DNA from: Candidatus Heimdallarchaeota archaeon
Lineage (GTDB): Archaea > Asgardarchaeota > Heimdallarchaeia > Heimdallarchaeales > Heimdallarchaeaceae
DNA: 51,897 nt
Assembly: GCA_018238545.1 (NCBI GenBank)
Contig: JABCTC010000025.1
Span: forward strand, 1-51,897
Direction of reading: 5' to 3'
Below are positions 26,371 through 35,619 of the stretch, in pieces. Below the pieces are notes generated by a model. That model was given only the letters and a program-made list of their open reading frames with translations, did no database searches and was not told where the DNA came from. Made by a program: the position numbers and the translations under genes. Within the stretch, counting starts at the first letter, position 1; every line of letters begins with the position of its first letter.

Positions 26371-28508
26371 CAATTGAGAAACTTCCGGCTGAACAAGGCT
26401 TACTTTATTATTTCATTAAACAAGTTCGTCCAGAACTTGCTGAGAAGATTACAGAAACAAAAACAATTGAAACCATGATAGTAGGATTAGGTAGACAAGG
26501 AACAAGACATGCTCAACTGATGATGGAATATGGTACAAATGTTACTTGTGGTGTAGCTAAAGGAAAAGGTGGAACTTTAGTTCATGAGAGAATTCCTGTA
26601 TATGAGAGCGCTCAAGATGCTATGGAAAAGCACCCAAATATCGCAGTTGCCAGCATTTGGAGGCATTATTCAACAGCAAAAGATGCTACAATCGAAGTAA
26701 TTAGAGCTGGGATACCAATCGTTGTCTTGATTTCTGAGTTTATTCCACTAAAAGATGTCAGAGACATACTTGTTGAAGCGAGGAAACATAAAACTATTTT
26801 ATTCGGAGGAAATACTCCTGGTATAATTTTTCCGCCAGAAGGAATAAAAGTTGGAATGCTTCCAGATATCTTTCAAGCTGAATTGGTTGGGGATATAATA
26901 GGACCAAAGGGTGTCACTATTCTTTCACGAAGCGGGGCGATTCTCTACCATTTATCAGATGCATTAGCAAGTGCAGGTATTGCTCAAAACGGTGTACTTG
27001 GTGTTGGAGGAGATGGAGCAATTGGTTCTCGTTTTGTAGACCTTGTTTCAAGAATTATGTTTTATGAAAATACTGATCTTGTTGTCATTGCTGGAGAAAT
27101 TGGAGGGATGCAAGAAGAACTTCTTGCACAAGACATGTTAGCACATCCAGAAAAATATCCTAAGCCTTTGGTTGCTTTGATTTCAGGTGCCAACGCTCCC
27201 GAGGGAAAAACAATGGGTCATGCTGGAGCTGTAATTTCTCCTGGACAAAAATTCGGGACTTATGAGTCAAAACGAGAGGTGTTGGAACAAGCTGGAGTCA
27301 CAGTAGTTAATCATCAACATGATTTAATTGAAGCTGTCAAAACAAAACTAGATAGGTCATATTTTGATGTTGAAAGATATTATAACAAAATGCAGAAGAA
27401 ATGGGATGAAAAACCACCTGAAAAAATTTGGGGTACTTTGATAACAAATGTTATGCCTAACAACTTGATAATAAGAGGTTACCCACTGCAAGATATTATA
27501 GCCAATAAAGGACTGTTAGAAACATCTTATCTTTTACAAGTTGGGGAATTTCCAGATGAATCAACATTAGTTGAGCTAGAAAAGATAGCTGTGGATGCAG
27601 CAAGGCAACCTTTTGTAAACCATAATGCGGTTCCCACAAGCCTAGACATTTCAAAGATGTTAGGAACATGTCTCTTGCTTGATACTCGCTTGTCCAACTA
27701 CGTTAATTTGACTAGTGATGTAGCTGAAGTCGCTGCGTTTAGTTTAGGAAGAATGCTAAGATATCTTGCAATACTCTTAGGAAACATAGACATGATTGAG
27801 AATGCAGGTGAAGAAGATATCTCTTTCAGTAAAATGATATATTTTGGACTTGTAGGAGAAGAACAGCCAGATCCATTAAAAGTTAAGTTACTTGAATCTA
27901 TGCTAACAGCTTGTGTCGATCACGGCATAACACCTCCATCTGCTCAAGCAACATTGGTATTAGCATCTACTAGAGCAAGTTTTGAGGTAGCAATGTCAGC
28001 TGGTCTTCAAGCGATTACTGATGTTCATGGAGGAGCAGGACAAAGGGCCGCTGGTTTTTTCTTGTCTATAGCAAAAAAAGCTAGAGAAGAGAATATTAAA
28101 CTTGATGAAGCAACATTTGAATTAATTCGCGATACAATCAAAGCAGGCAAAAGAGTAGAGGGGTTAGGTCACCGCATACATACTCAAGACCCTAGAAGAG
28201 ATGTTCTTTGGCAACTTGCTGAAGAGGCAGGTTACGCAAAAGAATGTGTTGCTATATCAAAAATTGTAAGCGATGTTTTCTACAGAATAAGAGGAATGAA
28301 TCTTCCAATAAATGTAGACGGCGTGATAGCTGCAATTGTTGCCGATATGAAATTAGATCCAAAACTAGCAAAAGCAATTTTCGTGTTTGGAAGAACAGCA
28401 GGTTTAGCTGCCCATTACTATGAGGAAATCAGTACACAACCACAAATGAGACGACTAGCGTTTGATAAAGCGGTATACAAAGGATCTTCTATTCGAGAGA
28501 TAAAATAA
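26367..28508 (+). CDS. ATP-citrate lyase, SCS-alpha + citrate-synthase-like subunit
   Basis: 713 residues. The N-terminal CoA-binding/SCS-alpha part has MIVGLGRQGTRH, GGNTPGIIFPPEG and the phospho-histidine His285 in KTMGHAGAVISPG. From about 440 on lies the citrate-synthase-like lyase: DVHGGAGQRAAG, EGLGHRIHTQDPRRDVLW and NVDGVIAAIVADM supply the equivalents of the citrate synthase His, His and Asp. This fusion is the hallmark of ATP-citrate lyase AclA or citryl-CoA synthetase/lyase. Somewhat longer than bacterial AclA (about 610). Operon position after aconitase fits citrate cleavage. Confidence 0.88.
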   Translation: MTIEKLPAEQGLLYYFIKQVRPELAEKITETKTIETMIVGLGRQGTRHAQLMMEYGTNVTCGVAKGKGGTLVHERIPVYESAQDAMEKHPNIAVASIWRHYSTAKDATIEVIRAGIPIVVLISEFIPLKDVRDILVEARKHKTILFGGNTPGIIFPPEGIKVGMLPDIFQAELVGDIIGPKGVTILSRSGAILYHLSDALASAGIAQNGVLGVGGDGAIGSRFVDLVSRIMFYENTDLVVIAGEIGGMQEELLAQDMLAHPEKYPKPLVALISGANAPEGKTMGHAGAVISPGQKFGTYESKREVLEQAGVTVVNHQHDLIEAVKTKLDRSYFDVERYYNKMQKKWDEKPPEKIWGTLITNVMPNNLIIRGYPLQDIIANKGLLETSYLLQVGEFPDESTLVELEKIAVDAARQPFVNHNAVPTSLDISKMLGTCLLLDTRLSNYVNLTSDVAEVAAFSLGRMLRYLAILLGNIDMIENAGEEDISFSKMIYFGLVGEEQPDPLKVKLLESMLTACVDHGITPPSAQATLVLASTRASFEVAMSAGLQAITDVHGGAGQRAAGFFLSIAKKAREENIKLDEATFELIRDTIKAGKRVEGLGHRIHTQDPRRDVLWQLAEEAGYAKECVAISKIVSDVFYRIRGMNLPINVDGVIAAIVADMKLDPKLAKAIFVFGRTAGLAAHYYEEISTQPQMRRLAFDKAVYKGSSIREIK

Positions 28509-28571
28509 TATCCTTAAACTTGTTTGAAGGCTTTATTCTCTTCTATTAGGGATGCTTTGTTGGAGATAAGA

Positions 28572-29363
28572 ATGAAAACTTTAGCATTTGAAATAATTGG
28601 GAGTGTTTTGATTATTAGGGGTTCAGCTAATGATAGAATTTTGAAAGAATTTGCAGAAGAAAAGATGAAGAAACATCCGTATATTCAAACAGTTATGTTA
28701 CAAACCACAAAAATACAAGGTCAGGAGAGAATTCGCAAACTAAAATTTCTTACTGGAGATAGGAATTTCGAAACAATTCACAGAGAACATGGTAATCAAT
28801 ACTTACTCAACCCCCTAGACACCTTTTTTTCACCTAGATTAAGTTTTGAAAGAATGAGGATAGCTAGCCTAGTCAAAGAAAACGAAGTCGTTCTTAATTT
28901 CTTTGCTGGAGTGGGACCGTTTAGCATTACAATCGCTAAGAAACAAAAAAATTGTTTAATTCATAGTATAGAAATTAACGAAAAAGCATGCAATTACATG
29001 CGAAAAAATATTGAACTAAACAATTGTGAAGACAATATTATTGTATATTGCGGAGATGCTTTTGATATTGTTCCTTATAGATTTCTAAATTCTGCAGATA
29101 GAGTGTTACTTCCACTTCCGCTAGAATCAAAGAGTTCCTTGCCTTTGGCTATTGAATGCTTAAAAGAGGGCAAAGGCACTATTCACTGGCAAATAACTGA
29201 TCACCTGAGTTCAAAGAATATTGATTTGAATGATGTAACCACAAGCATAGAGAGGATATTTGCAAGAGAGAGTGTTTCTTTTGGATACAGTATTAGTGAG
29301 TATCGCATTATTAGATGGATTGCACCTCATATTGCGCATATTGCAATAGATATCGAATTATGA
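28572..29363 (+). CDS. Trm5/TYW2-like tRNA methyltransferase
   Basis: 263 residues from ATG 28572, with GGAG 7 nt upstream; TTG 28524 would extend it by 16. The N-terminal small domain reads LAFEIIGSVLIIRG. The SAM domain has FFAGVGPFSITIAKKQKN (motif I) and IEINEKACNYMRKN, and the expected N-L-P-x-x-A motif appears as RVLLPLPLESKSSLPLA. Trm5 methylates G37; TYW2 transfers the aminocarboxypropyl group in wyosine formation. Shorter than typical Trm5. Downstream of ATP-citrate lyase by 63 bp, with no metabolic connection. Confidence 0.75.
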   Translation: MKTLAFEIIGSVLIIRGSANDRILKEFAEEKMKKHPYIQTVMLQTTKIQGQERIRKLKFLTGDRNFETIHREHGNQYLLNPLDTFFSPRLSFERMRIASLVKENEVVLNFFAGVGPFSITIAKKQKNCLIHSIEINEKACNYMRKNIELNNCEDNIIVYCGDAFDIVPYRFLNSADRVLLPLPLESKSSLPLAIECLKEGKGTIHWQITDHLSSKNIDLNDVTTSIERIFARESVSFGYSISEYRIIRWIAPHIAHIAIDIEL

Positions 29364-29783
29364 AATTGAAAATTCACTTGCGTAATCTGCAATCTGAACT
29401 AGTTCTTCAATCATTTCTTCACTTGTAAGAATAATTTCATTTTTTGGTTTCACTTGTTCTATTGTTTTGATAAAATCGTTTACTGAAATTTGACTATTAC
29501 ATAGAAAAAGATCAACATTTGCTACTAATATAGTGTGATTATTATTCGAAGACAAGCTCTTAAAAGCATCTAACCCAAGGGTCCTAATTTCTGTTTTATT
29601 AATAATCTGAATCTGTAAATGGCTACGACTCTCTAGGTTTTTAATCCAATTATAATTATCATTAAAAACAATAAAAGTAGTCTTTAGAGAATGACCTTCA
29701 GATCTAATAATTGTACCTAGACCTGTTTCAAAAGCCTTTATCCTATCTCCAAAGTAGAAATGAACCAAACCTGACATTATCAT
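29358..29783 (-). CDS. Degenerate CobA/BtuR-like P-loop protein
   Basis: 141 residues. The start, VHFYFGDRIKAFETGLGTII, resembles the opening of corrinoid adenosyltransferases, normally G-D-G-x-G-K-T, but the Gly-Lys-Thr is lost. IRSEGHSLKTTFIVF continues the pattern, and LVANVDLFL takes the place of LDEI. Length is below the about 170 of true CobA. A complete CobA-like gene exists at 39375. This copy probably no longer binds ATP in the usual way; it could be a partner or a remnant under selection. It overlaps the methyltransferase gene end by six bases (convergent). Confidence 0.45.
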   Translation of the reverse strand: MIMSGLVHFYFGDRIKAFETGLGTIIRSEGHSLKTTFIVFNDNYNWIKNLESRSHLQIQIINKTEIRTLGLDAFKSLSSNNNHTILVANVDLFLCNSQISVNDFIKTIEQVKPKNEIILTSEEMIEELVQIADYASEFSIS

Positions 29784-29802
29784 TCCAGCTTAAAAACTAC
29801 TT

Positions 29803-31140
29803 CTAAATTTTCTTTATATATCTTCTATAACCATCTAATGTATCTTCAATCCTTAGAACATGTTTTTCGGCCTTAATTCTGAGTTCTTGCCATTCTTCTT
29901 CATCAATCTTCTCAGAATTTAATGCTTGTTCAAGTTGTTGAATTCGCTCTAAGGCTTTTTGTCTCTTCGATTCTAAATGAGTAATAATGTTCTGAATGTC
30001 TTCAGATTGCACAGGAGATTTCTCCGTTTCACCCGATTCTGCTTCAATCATTTTGGTTAGAGGAGATTTTTCTTCTGGTTCAATGTCTTTTTCTTCGGAA
30101 ACGTGTGCTATTGTTTTCTTGATAGATGAAACGAACTCTGCTGCATCTTCTTCTCCTTCTGGTGCAGAGAGAACACTTCCCAAACGCGATACTGAAGTCC
30201 TGAAAGCGTGTACTTCTTCCAGCTCTTCATCTGTAAGTCCTTCATCAATTATTAGTTCTTGCTCAGGTATTAAGGAAATATCATCACCTAAAGTCAGTAA
30301 TTTTTCAGTTAAAGGCGATATTATGGAATCGTCCCCAGGATCTAGAGCTGTTAAAAGGCTAGCTAGTTTTCTTAATGATTCTTGTTCAGATTCCAAAGTT
30401 TGCATAAATGGCTCTTGTTCGAATTCATATTGTGAAGCCAATTCTATTCCTTCAATCAAATCTTTCGTATCTGATGAAATGTCTTCCTTTTCTTTAATCA
30501 CAATTCCGTCTTTCACTTCTGACGCAGTCTCTGTTTTAGTAGTATCAATCTCCTCATCTGCCCCTTCTTCTTTTGTTTCTTCATCAAGAACCTCTTTTTC
30601 AGACGGGATATCTTTGATTACTTCTTCCTTTTCTTTAGTGTCAATTTCATGAATAACTTCAACCTTTTTCTCCGATTCAGTTTCCTTCTCGATAATTTCA
30701 CCCTTTGGTGATTTTGATGTTTTTGCCTTAATCTTTTTTATTTCTTCATTTAAAGAATGGAGACTCAATTCTAAAGACTCAAGTTTCGCATTTAAATATT
30801 GGAGTGCATCATTATCAACTGCTACCGAGCGTTGATATTCAATCTGTAACATATTAGCATGAGTTATCACATTATAAACGGTATCTGTCATTTCAGGTAA
30901 CTCACGAAACCAAGGTCCAGCACTATCAAATTTTAATAATACGTCTTTTGCTTTTTGAAAATGTTTTTCATATTCTTCTTGCTGTTCAAGAGGCAGAAAG
31001 GATTTAGCAAAAGATGTTAAAGTTGCAAGGTTTGTTATTAGATGTGCTTTGACGTTTTCTTCCTCATCAGGATTGTATTCTCCTTTTAAGACACCCCAAA
31101 ACATCTTTTTTATTTCTTCAATGGCTTCTTCGAGATTCAT
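29803..31140 (-). CDS. Acidic coiled-coil protein of unknown function
   Basis: 445 residues from ATG 31138-31140. Residues about 1-110 form a helical region with WGVLKGEYNPDEEENVKAHL and GPWFRELPEMTD. About 115-150 is a coiled coil (LNAKLESLELSLHSLNEEIK). About 150-240 is low-complexity Glu/Lys. The remainder is acidic and helical, closing with a coiled coil (LESKRQKALERIQQLEQALN). No signal peptide or membrane segment. The start overlaps the stop of the glycosidase-like gene by a few bases or nearly so, pointing to an operon. No family recognised. Confidence 0.55.
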   Translation of the reverse strand: MNLEEAIEEIKKMFWGVLKGEYNPDEEENVKAHLITNLATLTSFAKSFLPLEQQEEYEKHFQKAKDVLLKFDSAGPWFRELPEMTDTVYNVITHANMLQIEYQRSVAVDNDALQYLNAKLESLELSLHSLNEEIKKIKAKTSKSPKGEIIEKETESEKKVEVIHEIDTKEKEEVIKDIPSEKEVLDEETKEEGADEEIDTTKTETASEVKDGIVIKEKEDISSDTKDLIEGIELASQYEFEQEPFMQTLESEQESLRKLASLLTALDPGDDSIISPLTEKLLTLGDDISLIPEQELIIDEGLTDEELEEVHAFRTSVSRLGSVLSAPEGEEDAAEFVSSIKKTIAHVSEEKDIEPEEKSPLTKMIEAESGETEKSPVQSEDIQNIITHLESKRQKALERIQQLEQALNSEKIDEEEWQELRIKAEKHVLRIEDTLDGYRRYIKKI

Positions 31141-31142
31141 TA

Positions 31143-32156
31143 TCAAAACCCTAAATTAATGGTTCTTCGCTTTGTAAAATCTGGAGGGAGAGATGGTTCT
31201 ATAAAAACTGCTTCAGCATTTAAGTCCTCTCTCATTTGGTTAACAGATTCTAGTTTTTCAGCTGATGAAACATTCCAGAAATACAAAGAGTATTTCATAC
31301 CAGAACTTGAATAGTCCTTGAGAACTTCAAGTGATGAAAGTATTTGTTGATACTCTGGTGTTCCTCGTGAGGGGAAGGATTCATTCCAAGGGTTAACATG
31401 AATAACAAAATTATTCGTTATTTTTGCCAATTCGTTAATATTTTGGCCAAAATACTCATCGGCGCCTACAAGATAACCCGTTTCTTTATCAGCCTTAACT
31501 GCGATTGCAATATCAATGTTTTTGAGGTTCTTAATTGAATCTGTTATTTCCCTTAAAGTTTGATTTATGTAGGTTGCTCTAGATTCCTTCCATTCTGCTA
31601 GTAAGTCTCTAGATTCAAGGAAATCAGAGCTAAAGTCTCGTTCCACGTTCCATTTAGTAGCAAAAATCCTGCGGCATCGATCACAGAAACAGGTTTGTTT
31701 GCTTGGAAACATCAATCCATCAAGCACAAGGGATTCGATTGGATATTGTGCAATCTCTAGAGCAATTGATGCAACATATTTGCTGAAATGCTCTTGACTT
31801 GGACATGCATATGACGGCACAACTCCACCCTCATTATTAGTGATTCGGAAATCTGCATTTTGTGAGAGAAAATTATCTTCATGATTGTAAATAAATGCGT
31901 TAACTTTGATCCCCATATTATCTGCTATTGTACAGAAGGAGTGGAAAAACACACCGTTGAATTTATCTTTAGGGGCACTGTTGCTCTGGTAAAAAGTGAA
32001 ACCAGACCTTCCTTTTGCAACCAAAGCAATTGTATCTAAAATATGACCGTAGTGATCAAGAAAATCATCAGGGTCTGTATCAATAATGGTAGGGTTAACT
32101 ACCAGTATTGCTCCGCTTTCAAGTATTTCTTGAATAATATCTGCCAAAGTAATCAC
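31143..32156 (-). CDS. Glycosidase-like TIM-barrel protein
   Basis: 337 residues from a GTG start. The order of features fits the putative glycosyl-hydrolase-like barrel families: NPTIIDTDPDDFLDHYG, VFFHSFCTIADNMGIKVNAF, CPSQEHFSKYVASIALEI, then SLVLDGLMFPSKQTCFCDRC. The last carries the D-G/C-F-C-x-x-C motif that follows the barrel strand with the putative acid. No signal peptide, so the protein is probably cytoplasmic. Its GTG start, gene overlap with the acidic coiled-coil gene and lack of a sugar operon leave the substrate unknown. Confidence 0.5.
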   Translation of the reverse strand: MITLADIIQEILESGAILVVNPTIIDTDPDDFLDHYGHILDTIALVAKGRSGFTFYQSNSAPKDKFNGVFFHSFCTIADNMGIKVNAFIYNHEDNFLSQNADFRITNNEGGVVPSYACPSQEHFSKYVASIALEIAQYPIESLVLDGLMFPSKQTCFCDRCRRIFATKWNVERDFSSDFLESRDLLAEWKESRATYINQTLREITDSIKNLKNIDIAIAVKADKETGYLVGADEYFGQNINELAKITNNFVIHVNPWNESFPSRGTPEYQQILSSLEVLKDYSSSGMKYSLYFWNVSSAEKLESVNQMREDLNAEAVFIEPSLPPDFTKRRTINLGF

Positions 32157-32236
32157 ACTGACGTTTTATTTAATATGATAAACGATTTTTTCCTTATTAA
32201 ACATTTGTTCAAAGGCCTCGGTCTTATCTTCAGTTC

Positions 32237-32674
32237 TTATTGTAAGTTCAAGAGATAAAGATTGAATTCCTCGTCTTTTTTTCTAGTTATAGTGGAATTA
32301 ATTTCGAAGATAGTAAACTCTCCTGTGACACTAATAATTGTACCAGGAAGTACGTGCCCACCAAATGTGCTTCCCTTAATGTCACCTATAATCATATGAA
32401 TATGGGGGATATAATGAGCTGTTTCCTCATTTTTTGAGATATTACCAGTACAGCTTAAAATTTCAGCATTGAAATCGAATTTATTTTCTAAATATGTTTT
32501 TTTATCCAAATCATAATATCCTAGTGAAGCCTTACTTACTGCACCTAAACCATAGATAGCACCAGACAAGAGATTCTTTTCTTTACAATATTCAATAATG
32601 CTTTCTAACACATCTTCACCTGTCACTAAACGTAAAAAATGAACACCTTTCAATTCATCAAATTTAGATTGCAT
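32237..32674 (-). CDS. PPC/DUF296-domain protein
   Basis: 145 residues, a single PPC (PCC, DUF296) domain. ENKFDFNAEILSCTGNISKN gives the central strand pair, and HIHMIIGDIKGSTFGGHVLP the H-x-H and G-x-x-x-GGH signature. VHFLRLVTGEDVLESIIEYC is the N-terminal part. The domain forms trimers; in plants it accompanies AT-hooks, in archaea and bacteria it stands alone and may bind DNA or ligands. Specific role unknown. Confidence 0.8.
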   Translation of the reverse strand: MQSKFDELKGVHFLRLVTGEDVLESIIEYCKEKNLLSGAIYGLGAVSKASLGYYDLDKKTYLENKFDFNAEILSCTGNISKNEETAHYIPHIHMIIGDIKGSTFGGHVLPGTIISVTGEFTIFEINSTITRKKDEEFNLYLLNLQ

Positions 32675-32862
32675 AATCTATCACCAATTTGTCATTAAGT
32701 ATTTTCTAATTATATAAGATTCTTCATCTACTCATACAAAAATGTTCTAGTAAAACCAAAAAGAGGAGAAAATCTCTTTTAATCTTGACTATTTAACAAC
32801 AAATATTATATTTGTATGTTTTAATATCTCTCAATAATAATAATTTTAGAGTTATTGATATT

Positions 32863-35607
32863 ATGAATTCTAATCTTACCAAATTTCTATCCGAAAATTC
32901 AAAAAAAGAAAAAGAGGAATTGAATCTTCAGAATCAGGCTAATGAGGTCAAGGAGAACAATTTTCCAGATGATGAAGAGAGAAATCACAGGTTTATTGTG
33001 AATCATAGTAAGCGAACTGTTGAGGGAAAGGGGAAAGATTACATCTTATCTGCCCCTGATAATTTACCACCCTCGGTTTTAATAGACGTAAAATATGATG
33101 GCAAGAATGAGCAAGCTTATGTAAAATTGTTCAATCCGGAGGATGGAAAAGTTTACCGGTGGCATGATAACACAAACCATTTACCGTATCTATTAACAAC
33201 TTTGAGCAAAACTCAAGTTGAGGCACAATTAAAAAACGAGAAGGAATTCATAGGTTGTGAGATAGTAAAGAAACAGAATCTGTTAAACGATAAAACTATA
33301 AATTTAACTAAGGTTCTGGCATCCAATCCTTTAGCGATTGGTGGCAAAAACAACAGCTACAGAGACCAACTGTCTCCATCTTTTGAATCCAATATTCGCT
33401 ACCATCTTAGCTATATTTATGATCGTCATTTAGTTCCATGTACCTATTACTCAATTCAAAATGGGGATTTGATAAGGGAGGAGCCAACAATTAGTAAAGA
33501 AGTACAAGAAGGCATTTTTGAAATTTTTAAGGGGCAATCAACAGAAATTGCGAGAATGGTTAAACAAAATATGCCTTTATTCTTTGCACCTATTCCTAAT
33601 ATTAAACGCTGTTCCGTTGACATTGAAACACATAGCCAGCCAAATAGAATCCCTGACCCAAATGCAGCTCTTGAAAAAGTAATCTCTATAGGAATTTCGG
33701 ATACTGATGGAAATACTTGTGTTTATGTGCTCAATGAGGAAGGTAAGAAGATTGACAAAGTTAGAGCAATTAGTAATTTCATTGAGTTCAAAGACGAAGC
33801 TGAATTGCTAAAAGCAGTTTTCAAAAAGATGAGTAAGTATCCAATAGTTATTACATTCAATGGAGACAATTTCGATTTCCTATATCTAGATAATAGAGCA
33901 AAACGACTGAAAATAGAAGAAACTATGATCCCTTTTGTTAGAACAAGGTCTCAAGATATCTATCTCTCTCATGCAGCCCATATTGATTTGTATCGATTCT
34001 TCAGACAACCAGCAATGAGAATTTACGCATTTGGTGGTGCTTATGACAGAGTTACACTAGATGAGCTAGGAAAATCACTACTTGGCAAAGAAAAAGTGAA
34101 ACTAGATAAATACATTTGGGACTTAGATTTAGAAGATTTAATCAAATATAATGCACAAGATGCAGACATTACTCTTGAATTAACAACATTTAGTAATAAT
34201 CAAGCAATAGAACTCATTTTTATGTTATCCAGAATCACAAAGATGCCAATTGATGATTTCACAAGATCTAGTGTAAGCATTTGGGTTCAAAACTGGATGT
34301 ATTTTGAACACAGACTTCTAAATTATCTAATCCCAAGAAAAGAAGACATTATGCGACTGAAAGGAGATACATCTACAGAGGCGATTATCAAAGGTAAGAA
34401 GTATCAAGGAGCGATTGTAATTGAACCTCAAGCGGGTGTGTGGTGGAACGTTCATCTGCTTGATTTTGCAAGTCTGTATCCTTCAATTATTAAAACTAGG
34501 AACCTATCGTATGAAACAATTAACTGTAATCATGCAGAGTGTAAAGTAAATAAAATTCCTGAGACAAGTCATTGGGTTTGTGGCAAGAATGTGGGAATAA
34601 GCTCCATGCTTGTTGGATTTATTAGGGATATTCGTGTTTATTGGTTTAAAGACCGAGCAAAAAATCCAAACCTTAGTGAAAGTGAGAGAAACCAGAGTAA
34701 CGTGATTCAATCCTCACTAAAAGTTATTCTCAACGCTTCCTATGGTGTGTTTGGTTCGGATAATTTTGCTCTTTACTGTCCACCTGTTGCAGAATCAACG
34801 GCTGCTCTAGCCAGAGAAGCGATAACAAAAACCAAAGAATACTGTGAACAAAAATTAGGTTTACGAGTTCTTTACGGTGATACTGACAGCATCTTTGTGC
34901 TTCAACCAACTGAAGATAACATAAAAGAACTAGAAGATTGGAGTATGAAAACCTTTCAAATTGAATTAGGAACAGATTATGTTTTTCGATACTGTGGTTT
35001 TTCAGATAGAAAAAAGAATTACTTCGGTATCACAACTAAAGGAAAACCCATAGTGAAAGGTTTGATGGGGAAAAAGAAAAACACTCCTGGTATAGCTAAA
35101 CGTCCTTTTGAAAAAGCTCTAGAAATTTTAGTTGAAGTGCAGAATCCTGAGGAATTGGAAATTGCAAAGAAGCAAATTATAAAGATAATTCAGAAAGTTG
35201 TTCGGGAGGTATCTAAGAGAGAATTTAATCTTGAGGATCTTGCTGTCACTGTAACGCTTTCGAAAAAACTTGAACAATATGATAGTTGGACTCAACCTCT
35301 GCAAACAGCGGTTCAGTTAATCATAGCCTTTCCGGAAGGTGAAAAACCATCTGTTGGGAGCATTGTTAGTTTTATTAAAACCAAACCATTTAAAATTCAA
35401 TCAAATGCCGTTAAATTGTCTGATAAAATCAGCAAGAGTAGTGATTGTTCAGTTAAGCCACTTAGACTAGCTAAGAAAACCGACGCAGATATACCTAAAA
35501 TTAAAGAACTACTCAAGACAACATTAGTACAATTGTTTGACACCATTGGAATTTCATGGGATGAATCTGTCGAAGGACAAAAATCACTAGATAATTGGTT
35601 CAAATAG
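32863..35607 (+). CDS. polB: Family-B DNA polymerase with 3'-5' exonuclease
   Basis: 914 residues from ATG 32863; a TTG 17 codons earlier is unlikely. Exonuclease: SVDIETHS (Asp253, Glu255), TFNGDNFDFLYL, NAQDADITLEL. Polymerase: LDFASLYPSIIKTRN (Asp534), LKVILNASYGVFG and YGDTDSIFV (Asp673, Asp675). All catalytic acids are present, so it is an active proofreading replicative enzyme. The C-terminus GQKSLDNWFK fits the PCNA-binding PIP box (Q-x-x-L-x-x-aromatic-aromatic). No C-terminal zinc fingers of eukaryotic type. It is followed 12 bp later by a gene of unknown function. Confidence 0.95.
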   Translation: MNSNLTKFLSENSKKEKEELNLQNQANEVKENNFPDDEERNHRFIVNHSKRTVEGKGKDYILSAPDNLPPSVLIDVKYDGKNEQAYVKLFNPEDGKVYRWHDNTNHLPYLLTTLSKTQVEAQLKNEKEFIGCEIVKKQNLLNDKTINLTKVLASNPLAIGGKNNSYRDQLSPSFESNIRYHLSYIYDRHLVPCTYYSIQNGDLIREEPTISKEVQEGIFEIFKGQSTEIARMVKQNMPLFFAPIPNIKRCSVDIETHSQPNRIPDPNAALEKVISIGISDTDGNTCVYVLNEEGKKIDKVRAISNFIEFKDEAELLKAVFKKMSKYPIVITFNGDNFDFLYLDNRAKRLKIEETMIPFVRTRSQDIYLSHAAHIDLYRFFRQPAMRIYAFGGAYDRVTLDELGKSLLGKEKVKLDKYIWDLDLEDLIKYNAQDADITLELTTFSNNQAIELIFMLSRITKMPIDDFTRSSVSIWVQNWMYFEHRLLNYLIPRKEDIMRLKGDTSTEAIIKGKKYQGAIVIEPQAGVWWNVHLLDFASLYPSIIKTRNLSYETINCNHAECKVNKIPETSHWVCGKNVGISSMLVGFIRDIRVYWFKDRAKNPNLSESERNQSNVIQSSLKVILNASYGVFGSDNFALYCPPVAESTAALAREAITKTKEYCEQKLGLRVLYGDTDSIFVLQPTEDNIKELEDWSMKTFQIELGTDYVFRYCGFSDRKKNYFGITTKGKPIVKGLMGKKKNTPGIAKRPFEKALEILVEVQNPEELEIAKKQIIKIIQKVVREVSKREFNLEDLAVTVTLSKKLEQYDSWTQPLQTAVQLIIAFPEGEKPSVGSIVSFIKTKPFKIQSNAVKLSDKISKSSDCSVKPLRLAKKTDADIPKIKELLKTTLVQLFDTIGISWDESVEGQKSLDNWFK

Positions 35608-35619
35608 AAGTTGATGTAG

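Noticed and set aside
29996..30652. 218-codon plus-strand frame
   Set aside because: It is the antisense of the acidic Glu/Ser-rich coiled-coil gene, and its Ser-rich composition is a by-product of that.
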